Shown here piece after piece: positions 1 to 12,154 of a DNA stretch of 52,527 nt. Position 1 is the stretch's first letter. Each line of letters opens with the position of its first letter. A program made the position numbers and the translations under genes. This DNA is from Rhizophagus sp. LPA8_4_AMF (taxonomy: Eukaryota; Glomeromycota; Glomeromycetes; Glomerales; Glomeraceae). The DNA lies in contig JADRCO010000114.1 in NCBI GenBank assembly GCA_021464525.1, positions 1 to 52,527 on the forward strand, given 5' to 3'. The notes beneath the pieces were generated by a model, which was given only the letters and a program-made list of their open reading frames with translations, ran no database searches and had not been told where the DNA came from.

Positions 1-379
1 AAAAAAATAAATATTAAAATAGCATTATATTTTATTATTTATTAAATATTTAATTTTTTAAGTATTTTTTTAATACTTTAAGTCAACATTTATAAGTACT
101 TTTTCAATGCATCTTGTATTCAATAAGTGCTATATATAAATATTTAATAAATGCTTTGGTAAACATTATGATGATGGAGAAACTTAAAAACCATATTGTT
201 CTACATGACATCAATTCTTGCAATAACTCAATTACAAAAGACTCAATTTATTTCTGTCTGTAAGAAGGTTGCAATAAATATTAAAGTAGTATTATTAAAT
301 TAGAAGGTATAAAAATAAGTCAAGTATTTTTTCTTTGCTATCTCTATTGATTCTGTAGAAATAATAATTATTTTGCAGA

Positions 380-1243
380 GCATTTACGTCAACACTGTAC
401 TCAACAAAAACCATTCAAGATAATCAATATTTTGTCTGTTACTTTGTTTTATAAGTACAAAGGTAACTGAAATAATCATGTTAACCTTTTTTTTATTTAG
501 TGTCCAATTTATAATCTTTTGAGATTTGATTCCCCTAGTGCGCTAAGCCAACACTTAATTATCAATCATAGTGGTAGCATTGTGGACCCTATTGATGATA
601 CATTATATGAAAATAATAAAGAATTGAATTTAGGTATATTACCGTAATTATCTATATTGTAGTTAAATAGCCCTTTGGATTTTATCTTTAATTAATAACA
701 AAATATCATCAACCTATTAAAAACTATCTTTATTATTATATATAATGAATTATATTTCCATTTATTCTAATATATATTCTGGCTATTCTTGTTGAAAGAA
801 AGTCAAAGATAAAAATGATGTTCATGTGAAAAAAGAGGCTAAAGATGAAAAAGATAAAATTATACCAATGATTAATATCACAAAGTTAGTCAATGAAAGG
901 AACTAAAGCGATCCAAAACAGAATTTATTGGCGAAAAAGATGATGAAAAGGAGGAAAAGAGTATAGTTCAGAATACAAATACGGAGGATCTTGATTATAA
1001 AAAGACCATGTAGGATTTATTCTGTAAAGAGATCGAAATTATCTCATTATTACTGAAGAGTCTAGTTAATGAATATGATTTTGATAATGAAAACTATGAT
1101 GATTTACCCATTGCGTCACAGAGAAAATTGTCTAAGACCGAACAGGACAAACTTATGTGGAAGACAGTTTGCGATATTTACAAAGATATGAAGGCTGGTG
1201 AATATTTTAATAAAGCCTTTGAAATGTTGGAAAGCAGACCTTG
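380..1243 (+). pseudogene. Decayed multi-exon coding tract, family not recognised
   Basis: Three separate plus-strand stretches look coding but do not join into one clean frame. One near 387-468 is bounded by a TTTTGCAG acceptor and an AAAG/GTAACT donor. One near 502-647 is a 48-codon open frame ending in a stop. One near 905-1243 reads about 110 codons, charged and rich in K, E and D, with one in-frame stop near its middle, and ends in a segment containing DLPIASQRKLSK and KAFEMLES. The amino-acid makeup is far less AT-biased than the flanks, so a former gene is likely. I do not recognise the family, and a captured or transposon-borne host gene is possible. Confidence 0.35.
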
Positions 1244-1594
1244 AGCATAGATATTTTATTATTTGGCTATATTTACAGCAGAAATTCTTAATTTTTTTAT
1301 AAAATATTCCCTTTTGATTATTACCAATCATTTAAAATACTAATAAATTTATTGTCAAAGGTTAAGAACTAGCTGGTTTATTAATTTGTATTTTATAAAT
1401 TAAATCTAATTGCAAATAAGGAAATATGTATATTGATTAAAAAAAGATCTTTTTCAAAATTTCAAAAATATAGTTAAAAATATCAATAATAAATTACATG
1501 AAATAGAAGATAAAATATTAAAGATTAGTTCTTCTGTAAAACCATCTCACATATCTTTTGAATGCTCCCTAAAAATCTCTCAGTTGATCAGAGG

Positions 1595-1867
1595 TTATAA
1601 TAAATTGAAGGTATCTAGCAACTGCCTATAAACTTCTGGTTCAGTTGTACCTCTATTTAGTTTTTTCTTATGAATTTTATCAATTCGTTCTACTTCATCT
1701 TGTAATTTTAAGTAAATTAGTAAATCGTTCCTTAATTTTTGCATTTTTAGATATTTGGTTATACAAATGACCAAATTCCTGAATTGTTTATTCTCTGGTA
1801 AACCTTTATTGTATTCTTTTAATACAATATTGTACCAGTTTCCTATAATATGGCAAACATTATTCAT
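1595..1867 (-). CDS. Possible exon or small ORF, unknown protein (90 aa)
   Basis: A 90-codon minus-strand frame with a charged, helix-like composition (KLQDEVERIDKIHKKKLN near residues 54-71) and no recognisable domain. It is bounded by low-complexity DNA and lies between two decayed tracts, so it may be a remnant exon rather than a complete gene. No TATA element or clear splice structure supports expression. I would not give it a function. Confidence 0.2.
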   Translation of the reverse strand: MNNVCHIIGNWYNIVLKEYNKGLPENKQFRNLVICITKYLKMQKLRNDLLIYLKLQDEVERIDKIHKKKLNRGTTEPEVYRQLLDTFNLL

Positions 1868-2333
1868 GGCTTTAAAACTTTTCTCGCCAAAATATGGGTC
1901 TAGTAATAATTAAGTTTAAGTTTAACATAGCAAAGTATCCTTATTAGACCAAGATATATATACTTTTTTTATACTTTGTGATCCATCTCATATGTGGGCT
2001 GATACAAAAACTACTTTCTCGTCCATTTGGATGGACAGAACCAAATTTGATCTAAAAGTGACAATAATGTAAGCTAAACAAGCAAAAGAATAACAATTGT
2101 AAAAATACACAAATATTACCACTTCAATCGGTTCAAATCTTGTTTTATTCAGATTTTGTTGAAAAGAAGCAATTCGGCAGTACTTCAAACACTGCATAAA
2201 AAAAACAGATTAAGTAGATGAAGAATGAAGAAAAAAAAATCACAAAATTATACTTACTCGTAAATGACGTAAGGGGCGTTGAGTTTGACTATTATGACAT
2301 CTATCTCTCCAATTATCTATTTTTAGCACACCT

Positions 2334-2543
2334 TTTTGTGTGCCATGTTAAGTGGTCAAGTTGACTACAAGTTGACCATCCAGTAACAAATAGCTGGGTG
2401 ACAAATAGGGATCAGACTACTAAAAAAAACTAAGTCGCCGAGATAAATATAAATAACATGTTTCCCGCAATCACATGTCCAGTGATGATTAACTCTCACA
2501 CCTTCCTAATATGGGAAAGATCAACAAAACATGGCACACAAAA
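2334..2543. mobile_element. Possible MITE with 16-bp inverted ends
   Basis: TTTTGTGTGCCATGTT at 2334-2349 is the exact reverse complement of 2528-2543, about 210 bp outer to outer. The interior holds a directly repeated CAAGTTGAC near 2359 and 2370. No coding frame lies inside. It falls on the 3' side of the PD-(D/E)XK-like remnant and may have interrupted it. No target-site duplication is convincing, so the element's family is open. Confidence 0.45.
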
Positions 2544-2579
2544 GTTATGCCTATTTTTATTCTCACAACAATTCGGTAA

Positions 2580-3569
2580 AAACCAATGATTAATGAAGCA
2601 ACTTCGAGAATAATAGTTGGTTTACCCTAAAAAATTTATAAATTCAAATGAATTCAGCTTTTTCATACCTATAAACAAATTAGTAATAATATTGACAAAT
2701 CATGCATGCATTCAGTGATTTGCTACTACAATCCCGTTGTTAGGTGTAGGTAATAGACTTTTGGCACATAACACGAATCGGCTTCTTCATAATGGCCTGT
2801 TCGAGAGTATAAACCTGGATGTAATAAAGTTAGCTTCAGAACAGCAAAATATTGCACAAACTAAATGCTTAAAAGAACTTACTTTTTGTCCCCCAGTTGT
2901 AGATATAACGTTGTGTCAAATTGACAGCGCTCGCAAACTGTTCAGCAAAAACAGTATTTGCTGCTTCGTGTTCACCGCTAGGTAACACAATAAAATTTAC
3001 AGTACCGTTTAGGAAAAAAACCTTCTCGCCTTGATTTTATCAACACGTTTTGCGAACTGCTTAAATGTTACATCTCTTACTAAGATTAAGGGTAATCTAA
3101 CAAGATAGATAAATCAAACTTTAGCAATGAGAAAATGCGATAAGTGAATGCTAATCTTTACCTTTCTTCTTCAATATTTAGAGAACCCAAAGAATCCTTA
3201 CTACTCCACCACTCCTTCTCCTTTTCGTTAGCTTCGTTCTCCTTTGCTTCTGTGTCATCATCCGTATCTATATTTGCGTCCATGCTTTTGTCCATACTTT
3301 CCATATTTTCCATACTTGTGACCATGCTGGCCATGCTCTTTGTATCTTGAAGTACCTATATCGTCATTATAAGAAATATTAAACTAATTCTAATCATTAC
3401 ATAACTATTAACCAAGGGGTCAATGTTAACTTACACGAAAATACTGAATGGATGGATCAGCGAATCCTATTGTTGTCGACTGGGTTCCGGGCGCAGCGGC
3501 GCAGCGCAAACCAATTTCGTATGTTGACTCATATGACTTTTTTTTAATAACCTGATCATTTTTTCGCAT
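2580..3569 (-). pseudogene. Broken PD-(D/E)XK nuclease-like gene (Uma2-like fold)
   Basis: A minus-strand gene starts at the ATG ending at 3569. The first exon (3569-3435) and the second (3355-3162) join in phase, and the second is acidic with repeated Met and Ser followed by a K/E-rich tract. A third exon-like block from 3096 also enters in phase. Downstream blocks carry NFIVLPSGEHE and YIYNWGTK, then EEADSCYVP, then GKPTIILEVAS near 2620-2590. An acidic EAD followed by a hydrophobic-E-hydrophobic-A strand is the layout of Uma2-type PD-(D/E)XK domains, which I recall from glomeromycete genomes; that match is inference. The reading frame is broken at least once and the 3' end is lost next to an inverted-repeat element. 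It is best treated as a fossil. Confidence 0.45.
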
Positions 3570-5170
3570 AATTTTTTTTTACTGATAATAAATTTTCTTT
3601 TGTACAAATATATATACCAATTTTTTTCCGTTTCTTTTGCTGTCATTTTTTTTGTGCAGTATGTCAATTGATTTTTTACGTATCCGGATTTTCGTATCAA
3701 TCGTATGTTTTTTTCCAGCACACGCTAAAACAAGTACGCGAAAAAATAGTTTAAAATATGCGAAAGAAATGATTAATATGATGAGTATTTATCATGAGTA
3801 TTTATCATGAGTATTTATTAAAAAAAGGGTGAATTACTGTTACGCAATTTTTCAGTCGTACGGTTGACCGTATTTGACTAAGTGTGGAAATGTAAAGATT
3901 TATTTTTTGCCAGACTAATTGTGAGTATTGTACTACCAACTTAATTGATTGTTTCTTTTTTGTTTTAATACTTTAACTAGTAAATTTCGAAATGTTGATA
4001 ATCCATATTTTATTATTATAGAAAAGAATTTTACACATAGTTATTTCCGCAGTCAGAACAAAATTTCTGTCGAAAGTCACGTGATAAGTCTGTGAACTGG
4101 TATTATTAGCGCCATTTAGCGGACTATCTTGTAAAAAGAGAATACACCAATAGCATCGTCACGTAGCAGGCTACAACCTGTATTATATATATATTCATTT
4201 TTTTTCTTAAATAAATAAATACGCAGTAATATAATAGTAATACATCACATGTATCACAGGAACAAGTAATTGCGCAAAATAATTTATTCTCAATCATTCA
4301 TTGTTGACTAAATATGGTCGATAATAAAATTCACTCTAAGCCACCGTTAATTATGATGTACCGTAATTAAAGTGATGGATGTACCGTCCCTCCTATGATT
4401 TTGAGCTAGGGATTTGTAAAATACCCCCTACTTTAATCAATTGTTTAATCCTCATGTGAAAGTGCCTGCCGTACGTCGTAAATTAATAAAATTTTAACGA
4501 TTGGAAGTATATCATGAGTATTTATATTATCTAATAAGATAAATAAAAAATAAATCAAAACGTAAAAAAATCAGATTTGATATGGTAAAGGAACTTTTGG
4601 AACTTTTCTCATTATCTATTGATCCTAGAAACATAAGGATACATTATTTGACGCGTCTCGTTATGATATATGTATGATGTATCTAACGAATCTTTCTACG
4701 ATCATCAGACGTTCTTGATTGTCCTCTTTTTTTTATTAATTGCATGTAATAAATGTAACGAAAAAAATCTTTTTTTTTTTGTTAAATTATCGACCCAATT
4801 GGGAATTTTATGATTCAAAATCATGATTTTTTTGGCGCAATTAATCAATTTGATTTAGTAAATATTAATACGTAACAAAGAGTAATTTAATAAATTATTA
4901 GTCACGATGAACAATCAGAAAAGGTATATCCTTTAAATTCAATATATTTTTGAATGATCAACGATTAACTATGTTTTCCTTCAAAATTTATTTCACTCTA
5001 TTTCTATTAATAATCTTGATGTTACATCTTTTTATCCATTTCAATTTTTTCGCTTTACCTTCCAGTTATAATTTTTTTGATGAATACCCAGGATATTATT
5101 CACCTCTAGTATGAACATATTTGTTGTTTTTGATTTATATTTCTCAGTTGAATTTCTAATCGCATTTTCA
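3570..5170. other. Intergenic region without a supported gene
   Basis: This AT-rich stretch lies between two broken genes. Apart from the 13-bp tandem repeat and homopolymer runs it shows no conserved reading frame on either strand. The minus-strand open frame at 3467-3721 overlaps the PD-(D/E)XK-like start exon in another frame and looks accidental. Confidence 0.6.
3781..3819. repeat. 13-bp tandem repeat, three copies
   Basis: The unit ATGAGTATTTATC is repeated three times head to tail. A related single copy, ATCATGAGTATTTATATT, lies near 4511. No gene overlaps it. Confidence 0.8.
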
Positions 5171-5179
5171 CATTTTTTA

Positions 5180-6537
5180 GGTTTACATTCTCGGAATTTT
5201 TAGTTTTATTCTCAGTGGGGATATTATATTTGCTTATGGTCGAAACTATTACAATGAAACACGTCTTACTGAAGCAATAGAGAAGGGTACTCAAATTGAA
5301 CTTGACTTTTCGGACGATAAGTTAGTAGTCCCACGGACTACAATTGCAAATCAACTTAAGCGAATTCTTCAACCACCCAATGATCATTCGTGCTATCATA
5401 TGATTTGCGGAGAATTTGGAACCGGAAAATCCTCACTAATTAAAATGGTTTCAAAAGAAATCGGAAGTGGTATAATTTACGTTGATGTCCCTCCTTATAT
5501 AAATGATTTTGGAAAAGTTTTTGGAAGAGCGCTCAATTTTACATTTGAAGAAAATATAACCCTAACAAAACAATTAATACGAAAAATTGGTGGTATTGAA
5601 GGTGAGCTTATTATCTGCATTTTTATAACAATTAACATTTTAACCATTTTTTTTTTTGACCCTAATTTCTTTTGATAGATAAATTTAGAGATCCTACGTG
5701 GAAAAGAGCTCTAGATGCTTTTAAGCGCATTGCTAAAAAATACAAAAAAGAGCACAACAGACTTCCGATTGTAATTTTTGATAATGCTAATCGTTTAGCA
5801 CATATGGATAAGGAAGTTCTCCAAGTTCTCCAAGATGACGCAAAAGACAGTGCTGACAGTCATAGTTATATCGTTGTGTTTGTATCTGGCGAAGGGATTG
5901 TACCAGAAATCATGATGTGTAAGTATAAGTACTATTTTTGCTCTTAAGGGAAATATCTGATTTACTCTTTAATTTAGCGCGAAGCTCTTGGTCACGAGCA
6001 AAGAAACCACCAATGGAAATTGGTGAAATTACCGAGGATTAATCGATGTTATATCTTATCGAGAAGCGCAGTATCGACAAAGAAATTGCAGAAAAATTAT
6101 ACGAAATAGTTGGCGGTCGATTTATAGATTTATGCAAAGTTGCGGATTTTATTTCAAGTGGTGAATCTTTTAATGGTAGGAATTAATTCTATTTTGCATT
6201 AATAAAATTTACACAATCCTGCTTTGGATAAAATAAGTTACCTCTTTTTTTTTTATAGATATAAAAGAACAAATACTAATAGATGTTGAAAAAAGAATCG
6301 ACTCGGCATATCTTCATAAAAGACAAAAATATCACAAATATGGAAAACTTGCAATTAATGCAATCTTGGGATCAAAAGAAATTTTCATTGAAGAGTTCAA
6401 AAATTATTTTGAACATGCGGAAGAAAAGTATACCAAGGTTCTAAGCGCAAATGCCTTTGCGTACCATCCCTCAAAGAATACTGTAAGTTTTCAGTCGAAT
6501 ATTATATCCGAGAAAATTCTAGTACATTCGTTGAACT
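5180..6537 (+). pseudogene. Crinkler (CRN)-type P-loop NTPase, looks broken
   Basis: Four exon-like blocks (about 5180-5601, 5679-5918, 5978-6174 and 6259-6536) together cover the ATPase domain common in Rhizophagus Crinkler-like proteins. The first carries the Walker A loop GEFGTGKSS after an NYYNETRLTEAIEKGT lead-in, then VDVPPY and the FTFEE segment. The second carries a Walker B strand (LPIVIFDNANRL) and DDAKDSAD. The third has SWSRAKKPPMEIGEI and the LYEIVGGR segment, and the fourth ends near ANAFAYHPSKNTV. The N-terminal header typical of secreted Crinklers is not found upstream. The copy looks damaged, with at least one interruption, so it is called a fossil of an expanded host effector-like family. 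The family assignment is firm; the function of these proteins in the fungus is not established here. Confidence 0.75.
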
Positions 6538-6735
6538 AATTAAAAGATAAACGATATGATAAGTGCTATAATTTTTTTTTTTACTTCAGATTTATATAAT
6601 TTATTATCTATTACGCAAAAAACATGGTTTAAAACAATTTCGGCATTTTAAAACAAGTTTTTAAAACATCCAAGCTTTTATTACATAATACACAATCGGA
6701 AATTCTGAAAACTTTATTTTTTTACCATGGATATA

Positions 6736-6768
<33 letters not shown>

Positions 6769-7350
6769 TTGCGGGTTTTGAGCAAAAAAAAGCATTTTAT
6801 TTATCAAAAAGCTGTACCACATAACGCATTGGCCTATCTGTATAACGTAAAAAAAAATAAAGAAAGCTAATAATTTCTTAAAAGAATAGACAAAATTTAA
6901 GACATTGTCAATAATTTTTTGACACATGTCAAACGAGAGAAATTATGGAAATAATTTGCATATTTATTTATCATTTAAAGAAAAAGGGATTATTAACTTT
7001 TTTTTTTTATGTAAAGTTAATTGAATGAAATGTTATAATCAAATAAATTGTTTCACACATGAATCTCATTTTTGACATCCAAACATTTTAGGGAAAAAAA
7101 AAAGAAACTAAAACGCGTCCTTATAAATATATAAATAAACATATACATGTATATATATATTTATTACAATTATTATTTATCATTTTTTAAAAAAAAAATA
7201 TCTACAAAAAATTCTAAAGTGAAAAAAGAAACAAAAGAAAAAAGAAAAAAAGGAAAAGAAAGAAATCTAAATTGAATGAATATATTTATATTGAAATGCA
7301 AGAAAAAAAAAAAAAAAGTAAATACAAAGAAGTTAATATGAAACAAATAA
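6538..7350. other. Intergenic region with (ATT)n microsatellite
   Basis: This holds an (ATT)n run at about 6736-6768 and poly-A/T tracts. It separates the Crinkler remnant from the 3' end of the DUF1294 gene. I see no coding sequence in it. Confidence 0.7.
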
Positions 7351-8072
7351 TTATTTAATGTTAACATGATATTTATCGAAAATCTTTTTTGGAAGGTCCA
7401 GGATTAAATAAAAGAGAAACCACGTGAGATTGAAAACGGTGAACAATAATGCCTTTGTTATAAAACTTTGTTTACGAATTTTATGACGACAAACTATATA
7501 AAAAAAAAATTCACGTAATGAGAAAAAAATAATTTCAACCAAGTAACGAATATAAAAAAAAAAATATAAACATACCAAACATACTAAGCCATCCACCAAA
7601 AACTCCTATAATTTGACCAATATGTTAATAAAAAAAATAATTTATAATAAAAAGTAAATTATCATTATTTTTACCTGTTGTCCATAACCACCATAATAAT
7701 TCGCGTTCAGGTGTTCTCCAATTATGAAGTTTTGATTGTTGTTTATCAAACCAGAAAACGAACCATGTTACTATATTTATAACAACTATTGGGGGCGCTA
7801 CTGTTTGAACTCCAATTACGAACGCGACTAATAAAAAAGAAGAAATTTAGGTCATTTCTCGTTCGAATTTTGGATTTCCTTTTTTTTTTACGCGCAAAAC
7901 TATAAGAATTATTTCAAAACTATAAGAATTATTTACCTTTAGAATCATAATAACCATGTCTTCTACCTATAAAATGTAAAAGTGTTGTTGCTTTTAGAAC
8001 TTGAAATCCGAGCCAACATGTTAACATTCTGCGAAAAGCTGGAAGAAAATTCGTTCGCGCCATTTTAGTCAT
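7351..8072 (-). CDS. DUF1294-family integral membrane protein (153 aa)
   Basis: Four exons on the minus strand, 8072-7937, 7827-7675, 7605-7576 and 7493-7351, splice in phase to 153 aa. The introns are 109, 69 and 82 bp with GT-AG ends. The protein has a basic N-terminus (MTKMARTNF), hydrophobic segments near residues 25-40, 46-72 and 118-140, and the family hallmarks WRTPERELLWWL (82-93), a GG-containing turn, and RHKIRKQSF (109-117). These match DUF1294, a small membrane family found in bacteria and fungi with no known reaction. The third exon is only 30 nt and encodes the GG turn between the two hallmarks. Intron 1 contains a 20-bp tandem duplication beside its donor. The first ATG of the frame was chosen. 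Location is probably an internal membrane, by inference from hydrophobicity. Confidence 0.85.
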
Positions 8073-10273
8073 TTTTACGTTTCGTTTAATAAAAATTTTT
8101 GAGATTTTATTTAATTAATTAATTAATTATTTATTTTTTTAAAAAAAAAGTCTCTTTTTTTTTTTATCTCCTAAAATTGATAGCGAAAATCTCAAGCTTT
8201 TATAATAAATGAACAATAAAATTTTTTTTTTCCTTCCTTTATTATTAGATCAATTTAATTCCCTTACGATTCCACAAATTAAAATCGAGAAAATATAAAG
8301 AACAATTATGATTAAACATTAATGTAAATAAAAAAAAATTTTCAAACATAACATTTATGCATAAAATAAAAAATTCCTTAATTGAATCTAAAGAAAAAAA
8401 AAAAAATTTTTTTTTTTTCCACAAACATCAGTTCAGCCATTATGTTGACTTTATGACATAATATATTCCTTATTTCACATTATATTATACATAATAGAAT
8501 TTACACATATTGTTTATTTTACCTGATTCTGATATAGTCAAAGATTAACCCATTTAAATAAGTTGATCGGCCGTATAATTTTAATGGATTACTGCGCCAA
8601 ATATGCCAAATTATAATGATTCGAATCAAAATTTGTCTGATTCGAAAACTTTTTGTAAAAAAAAAAAAAAAATTATTTAATTCTTAAATGGCTTGAAAAA
8701 AAAAAAAAAAATGGCGTGAGCAAAATAAACAAAGGGAGACGCCAAATGTATTATGGCATAAAAGAAAAAAAAAAAAATTATGTATATTAATAAGTAATTA
8801 TTATTTTTTTTTTTAATAACGCACGCGTTTATTTATAGAAATAGACGAATGAAAAATACTTCACGTAAATTGAACTTTTTAGTTTAGAGTCCCTGAATTC
8901 ACGCTTATTATAGAAAAGCAGTTTTTTTTTAGCGTGTAAAATCATTGATCGCGTAGAAAATCATTATTTTATTTTATACAATCAAATTACAATGATATAA
9001 AAAAAAAACCAAAATTTTGAACCAAAAGATTATTAATAAACAAATAGTGAAAATCAGGTTTATCTTTATTTATTTGTTTATTTAATAAATAAATTTTCAT
9101 TTTTAAAATTTTAAAATTTTTTCTTCTAATAGAAACTCTCTTTTTTTTAAGATAGAAACATTCATCAGTGAGTTAAAGAATTAGAAAAAAGTTAGATATA
9201 AGATATTCCTTACAAATAATTACCAAAAATGTAACTCATAAGAAGCGCCAGCAAAGCAAATAAATGAATTAACACGGACAACGATAAACAATTAAACAAA
9301 CATTACTGTAAAGTGAGTAAACATAACAATGAAATATTGTACAATGAAATTTATAGTATCCGACATTTTAAAATTGATTAATTCTTTTTAAGATTCATTC
9401 ATCAGCTTTTTACGTTTCATATAACTCTTATAAAACAATGACTTCATTATATAAAACCCTTTTCCTTCCGGAGAAAATTACTGAAATATCCATTTCTGTA
9501 CTTTCTCATGTGTGATCTAATCTAGAATAATTTTAAGTTCGTGCTCCCAAAAAAACTACCTTACGCTTAAAATCGTTTCCCTACAGGTGAAAGGTGAAAC
9601 ATCAATCATGATTTTTATTTTTAATATTCCTTTTTTTTTAAGGTGTATTATTTCTTTCGCTCACCTTTATGGTTCGTTATAATAGTTATATTACAGTATT
9701 AGTAATTTAATTTCAAATAACTCACATAAAATTTATACTAACTAATCCCTTTTATTACTTTAATTGTCCATTCCGGTATCATCAAATATTAATGGTCGGG
9801 CTTTTCTTATTTTGAATGGTTTCATTGTGCTTGAAATTAATGTTCTTGGTAATTTAATACTTCCTTATATAATTTCCTTATTCATTTTTATCTAATCCTT
9901 GTTTGGTCAAAATCTGCTCTTCATTGTGCTTTGTATTTATGAACTTTAATCTTCTTTAATAATGTGAGGGCTAAATAATTTGTTGATGTGTTTTGCATTG
10001 GTTTGTCAGTTATTTATAATTATATATCCTTTATTAGCAACAAGTTTGTTTTAAACCAAAATCTTTCACCCTTATCCAATATCATTTAATCCTATTTTTG
10101 TGGCGAAAAAATACCCATGTATATCCAATAGGGGTTGTTTAATTGTTTGATTTTCATATCCATTAATGTATCTATAATGTGAAAATTGATGAATATATAT
10201 ATTATATATTTTGGATTATAAATTTTATGTAAGGTAATTTATATACTTTAGATATTATATTAAATTATATAAT

Positions 10274-10306
<33 letters not shown>

Positions 10307-10515
10307 CTTCATTATTTAAAAATAGCTGTGTATCAAAAAGAGCGACACGGTAGTACAAGAATGTCGATCATGTGAATACGTGATTTGTCGTGAATTGTTG
10401 TGATTATCAATCTTATTTGTTTTTCGAGACTTATACATATTTTTATGATAAATTTTTTATAACATTAAAAAAAAAAATAAATTATTTCTTTATTTTTACA
10501 TAAAGATATAAAAAT
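8073..10515. other. Long AT-rich intergenic region
   Basis: About 2.4 kb between the divergent DUF1294 and CENP-K genes. It holds many A and T homopolymers, including a 32-nt poly-T at 10276-10307, and short duplications. No coding potential, tRNA or transposon ends were seen. Confidence 0.65.
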
Positions 10516-12154
10516 ATGAGAACAAGTTCCATAACTACAGAATTAGGAACTCCTTTAAGTTTTTCCTTTGCAAATTTTAATTCTTTTACAAACAATTTAA
10601 AAAGTCAAAAAGTTACAAAACCTACTTTTAGTCATTTAAATTTAGAAAATGATATAGATAAAGTCTTACAGTCAATGAAACAACAATGTGAAGTAGAATA
10701 CGCAAAATTAAATGAAGTAAGAATAAAAAAAAAAAAAAATCGTTTATTTTTCAAAAAAAAAACGCGTAAAAATTAATTTATTATTATTATTATTATTATT
10801 TTTTCTTAGTTAAATTCTAAAATAAAACATTTTGAACATACAAATAATTTATCTGAAAAAGAAAAGGTTTAAAGAATATTCATTTCTTATTTTTTTTTTT
10901 TTTATTCAATAAATATAATAAATATTAAATTCTTCTTATTTGATAAAAATAGAGGATTGCTTTATTAAAAGCTGAAGAACAAATATTAGATGAAGAAATT
11001 GAAGAACAAAAAAAAAGTACGTGATTTACTTCTTTTAAAGAATACTTTTATTTAATTATTAAATTATTTAAATTTCTAGATCAAAGAATTTTAACAACTA
11101 AACCTCATGTACTTTGTGAATTATTTGTTATGAAACATATTCAAGAAACTATTGAACAATATAATAAATTAATACCACAAATACATAAAGAAATAGATGA
11201 AACAAAGGAACAAATTGAAAGGTATAATAATTAGATTTTGACTTGTATTAAGAAATCAGATTTATTAAATTTATTAGTTCTTTTATAGGGAGAAAAAAAT
11301 ATTAAATGAAAGTGAAATTATTCATAATGTCTTACTGAATAAATTAGAGAAACTTCAATTGGATGATGGATCTGAATCTCAATCAGAAATAGGGTATATT
11401 GTTATTTTTTGTTTGTATATTTTTTTTTTTTTAAAAAAAAAAAATCATAATAATGGGTCCTTTGCGATAGAAAGTCGAAAAATTCAATCATTGTGTTAAT
11501 CCTAATTTTTGGATGTAGGAACATTTTTGGTAACATCTTTCATCAATTTTTAAGCACCTTTCTATTGCAAAGGGCTCAATTTGAAATTGTACTTTATAAA
11601 TTAACATAATATTATTTATATAAAAATAGTGTTATAAGGGAAGAGCTCAGTTCTGTCAAATCTAATTATAATATGTTAATGGATGAATTAAACGATTTTA
11701 TCGACACTAATTTCCCACCGCCAAACTTTGAAGGAAATGAAGTATGTATATTTTTCTTACTTTTTTTTTTTTATTTCATTATACATGACTAAGTATTTAT
11801 ATATTTGTAAGATGGTGATAGATGATAATAAAGATGATGATGAAAATGAAGATGAAGTTCATGCCGAAAATGAAGCTCAAAATAAAAAATTTTTGACTTT
11901 AAAAGACATGTTGGAGGTATGTTATATGAATAAACTTGATGGACTATGGTTATAATCACGTAATATTAACTCTAATAATAATATTAAAATAGAATCTAAT
12001 GAATCAGGCTTATAATAATCCTAACAATCCTTATACAACGTTTGATCCGGAGAGAGTATGGCCTCCTTATGTTGAAACGTTAATTCGTGCCGGAATTGCC
12101 AAAAGGAACCCAAATGATTCCAATATGCTCAAATTAGTTGAATTTCACTTATAG
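10516..12154 (+). CDS. CENPK: Kinetochore protein CENP-K / Sim4 homolog (315 aa)
   Basis: Eight exons (10516-10716, 10810-10866, 10953-11016, 11080-11221, 11289-11393, 11630-11741, 11812-11916, 11993-12154) join in phase to 315 aa. Most of the protein is predicted coiled coil, as expected for a subunit of the inner-kinetochore CCAN/Sim4 complex that sits on CENP-A chromatin. The diagnostic part is the C-terminus: DFIDTNFPPP near 207-216, TLKDMLENLMN near 256-266, then WPPYVETLIRAGIA at 285-298 and a final LKLVEFHL, which follow vertebrate CENP-K closely. An acidic D/E-rich insert (about 228-245) precedes this domain. Human CENP-K is 269 aa and S. pombe Sim4 about 277, so this copy is a little longer. 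Intron 5 (236 bp) is the longest and hosts a MITE. The seventh acceptor could lie a few bases further in. Confidence 0.9.
11454..11578. mobile_element. Intronic MITE with ~21-bp inverted ends
   Basis: TGGGTCCTTTGCGATAGAAAG at the left end pairs with the reverse complement of the right end with three mismatches. The element is 125 bp, non-coding, and lies wholly inside CENP-K intron 5. It explains why that intron is about three times longer than its neighbours. The flanks do not show a decisive target-site duplication. Confidence 0.65.

Noticed and set aside
3467-3721. 84-codon minus-strand frame
   Set aside because: It overlaps the first exon of the nuclease-like gene in another frame; the spliced frame starting at 3569 is better supported.
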